From: Kordia jejudonensis
Lineage (GTDB): Bacteria; Bacteroidota; Bacteroidia; Flavobacteriales; Flavobacteriaceae
DNA: 64,000 bases
Assembly: GCF_001005315.1 (NCBI RefSeq)
Contig: NZ_LBMG01000006.1
Coordinates: forward strand, 62,001 to 126,000
Reading direction: 5' to 3'
This document shows positions 63,151-64,000 of the stretch, piece after piece (position 1 is the stretch's first letter; each line of letters opens with the position of its first letter). Under the pieces are notes generated by a model. The model did no database searches. It was not told the DNA's origin and was given only the letters and a program-made list of their open reading frames with translations. A program made the translations under genes and the position numbers.

Positions 63151-63944
63151 TGGATGGTCCCTTTTTAGAAGATAATGGAGTGATAGCAATTGTTATTTTT
63201 GGTGTCGTATTACTGTTAGTTATGGGGCTAACATTGATATTATTCTTCTATCTGTCTCGAAAAAAAATCATTCAAAAAGAACTAGAGAAAAAGACCTTAG
63301 AACTAAATCATCAAAAAGAAATGCTGAAAGCTACCATTGTAGCACAAGAAGCAGAACGCAATCGCATAGCACAAGATTTACACGATGCCATTAGTGCAAA
63401 ACTCAATGTAGTGTCGCTGAGCGCCAATTTTCTCTTAGAAGAAGAAAACGTAACACCCAAAGAAACAGATGAAATCATCAATCATATGCTGCGTGTTACC
63501 AACAAAACGATTGAAAGTTCTCGGAAAATTGCACATAACTTACTACCACCAATACTTGAAAAATTTGGTTTGGGTGCTGCTTTAGAAGAATTATGTGATG
63601 AATTTAGCAATAGCAAAAAAGTAAATGTTACCTCTAAAATAGCATATGAAGCGAAACGATTAGACAAAGATGAAGAATTACACGTATTTCGGATCGCACA
63701 AGAATTAATGAACAATTCTATGCGTCATGGAAAAGCAAAAGAAATAGAACTAAATTTTGAACCCAAAAAAGAAAACTTATTGCTATCTTACAGAGATGAT
63801 GGAGTAGGGTTCGATACTGAAAACATAGGAGTTCTAAAGGGCTTAGGTTTACGAAATATTGAAAGTAGAGTATCACTTTTAAAAGGTACTATCGTGTACG
63901 AAAGTGAAGAATTAAAAGGAGTCAAAGTACAAATCACAATTTAA
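63150..63944 (+). CDS. Sensor histidine kinase (HisKA_3 type)
   Basis: This 264-residue kinase has one membrane segment (about 10-33), a dimerisation/phosphoacceptor helix with R-I-A-Q-D-L-H78-D (HisKA_3, NarX/DesK-like), and an HATPase_c domain (about 170-260) with E-L-M-N-N-S-M-R-H and D-D-G-V-G-F-D. It lacks a large periplasmic sensor domain, so the coupled membrane protein may supply it. It is followed by a response regulator start 14 bases downstream. Confidence 0.92.
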   Translation: MDGPFLEDNGVIAIVIFGVVLLLVMGLTLILFFYLSRKKIIQKELEKKTLELNHQKEMLKATIVAQEAERNRIAQDLHDAISAKLNVVSLSANFLLEEENVTPKETDEIINHMLRVTNKTIESSRKIAHNLLPPILEKFGLGAALEELCDEFSNSKKVNVTSKIAYEAKRLDKDEELHVFRIAQELMNNSMRHGKAKEIELNFEPKKENLLLSYRDDGVGFDTENIGVLKGLGLRNIESRVSLLKGTIVYESEELKGVKVQITI

Positions 63945-63957
63945 TATACAAAGGATC

Positions 63958-64000
63958 ATGGATACAGAGATTATAAAAATAGCCATTGCCGATGATGAAG
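63958..64000 (+). CDS. Response regulator, 5' part only
   Basis: Only 14 codons are in the window (M-D-T-E-I-I-K-I-A-I-A-D-D-E). The I-A-I-A-D-D-E is the N-terminal strand and acidic pair of a receiver domain, and the preceding kinase is of the NarX type, so a NarL/FixJ-like regulator is expected. The gene runs beyond the window. The start follows AAAGGATC, a fair ribosome-binding context. Confidence 0.8.
   Translation, partial: MDTEIIKIAIADDE

Noticed and set aside
1-64000. Search for tRNA, rRNA, CRISPR, insertion sequences
   Set aside because: None seen by eye. Only motif-level inspection was possible, so very short or divergent RNA genes could be missed.

Overview
The window is about 64 kb of AT-rich chromosome from a marine member of the Bacteroidota, almost certainly family Flavobacteriaceae. 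A Kordia-like genus would fit, but that is an inference. The grounds are: secreted proteins with type IX secretion (T9SS) C-terminal sorting domains, TonB-dependent receptors with carboxypeptidase-like N-terminal domains, lipoproteins whose lipobox Cys is followed by SSDDD, promoters of the TAnnTTTG (-7) type, few Shine-Dalgarno sites, and Flavobacteriia-typical housekeeping genes (long NusB, DUF3276, DUF1573-YajC, SerC-SerA). No tRNA, rRNA, CRISPR array, insertion sequence or prophage was seen.

Layout. 1-4.2 kb: a ZnuD-like TonB receptor with a surface lipoprotein and a His/Cys-rich small protein, then two conserved small genes. 4.3-12.0 kb: a divergent locus with an ECF-like sigma factor and a one-pass membrane TPR protein on the plus strand, and two T9SS-exported proteins plus a periplasmic, membrane-tethered TPR-CHAT protease-like protein on the minus strand. 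This is the strongest candidate for an undescribed system. 12.0-17.8 kb: an orphan lanthipeptide-like precursor, DUF937, serA-serC, DUF6090, a LuxC-family acyl-CoA reductase and a ferredoxin. 18.0-25.3 kb: a compact sucrose-type scavenging locus (PfkB sugar kinase, GH100 invertase-like enzyme, SLC45-type transporter, TonB receptor, LacI regulator) with two palindromic operators 21 bp apart. 25.5-34 kb: DUF3276, ABC exporter, leucine dehydrogenase, nusB, DUF1573, yajC, pepT, pyrD. 34-40 kb: LysE transporter, HMG-CoA lyase, guaB, three more orphan double-glycine precursors, ompH. 41-46.5 kb: a three-gene parvulin/SurA chaperone operon ending in a MoxR ATPase. 46.7-49.8 kb: a small CCHC zinc-knuckle protein with an N-terminus like that of contractile-injection-system cargo, then aconitase. 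50-59 kb: a pabB-like gene, small membrane and lipoprotein genes, tilS, a DsbD with a duplicated N-terminal domain, and a DUF885 peptidase-like lipoprotein. 59.5-64 kb: a T9SS protein, two tandem tail-collar (Mdp-type) paralogues, and a small-protein/membrane-protein/histidine-kinase/response-regulator operon cut by the window end.

How genes work together. The sucrose locus reads as one pathway: outer-membrane uptake, inner-membrane transport, hydrolysis, phosphorylation of the released fructose, and LacI control. The parvulin trio and OmpH point to outer-membrane protein biogenesis. In the CHAT locus, a periplasmic protease-like protein, a membrane TPR protein with a cytoplasmic N-terminus and a sigma factor could form an envelope-to-nucleus-like signalling chain, with the exported proteins as output or input. 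Non-coding structure is rich: many strong bidirectional terminators, a possible nusB attenuator, a branched nested palindrome at 34.1 kb, a long inverted repeat at 35.3 kb, and a seven-copy heptamer repeat at 17.9 kb.
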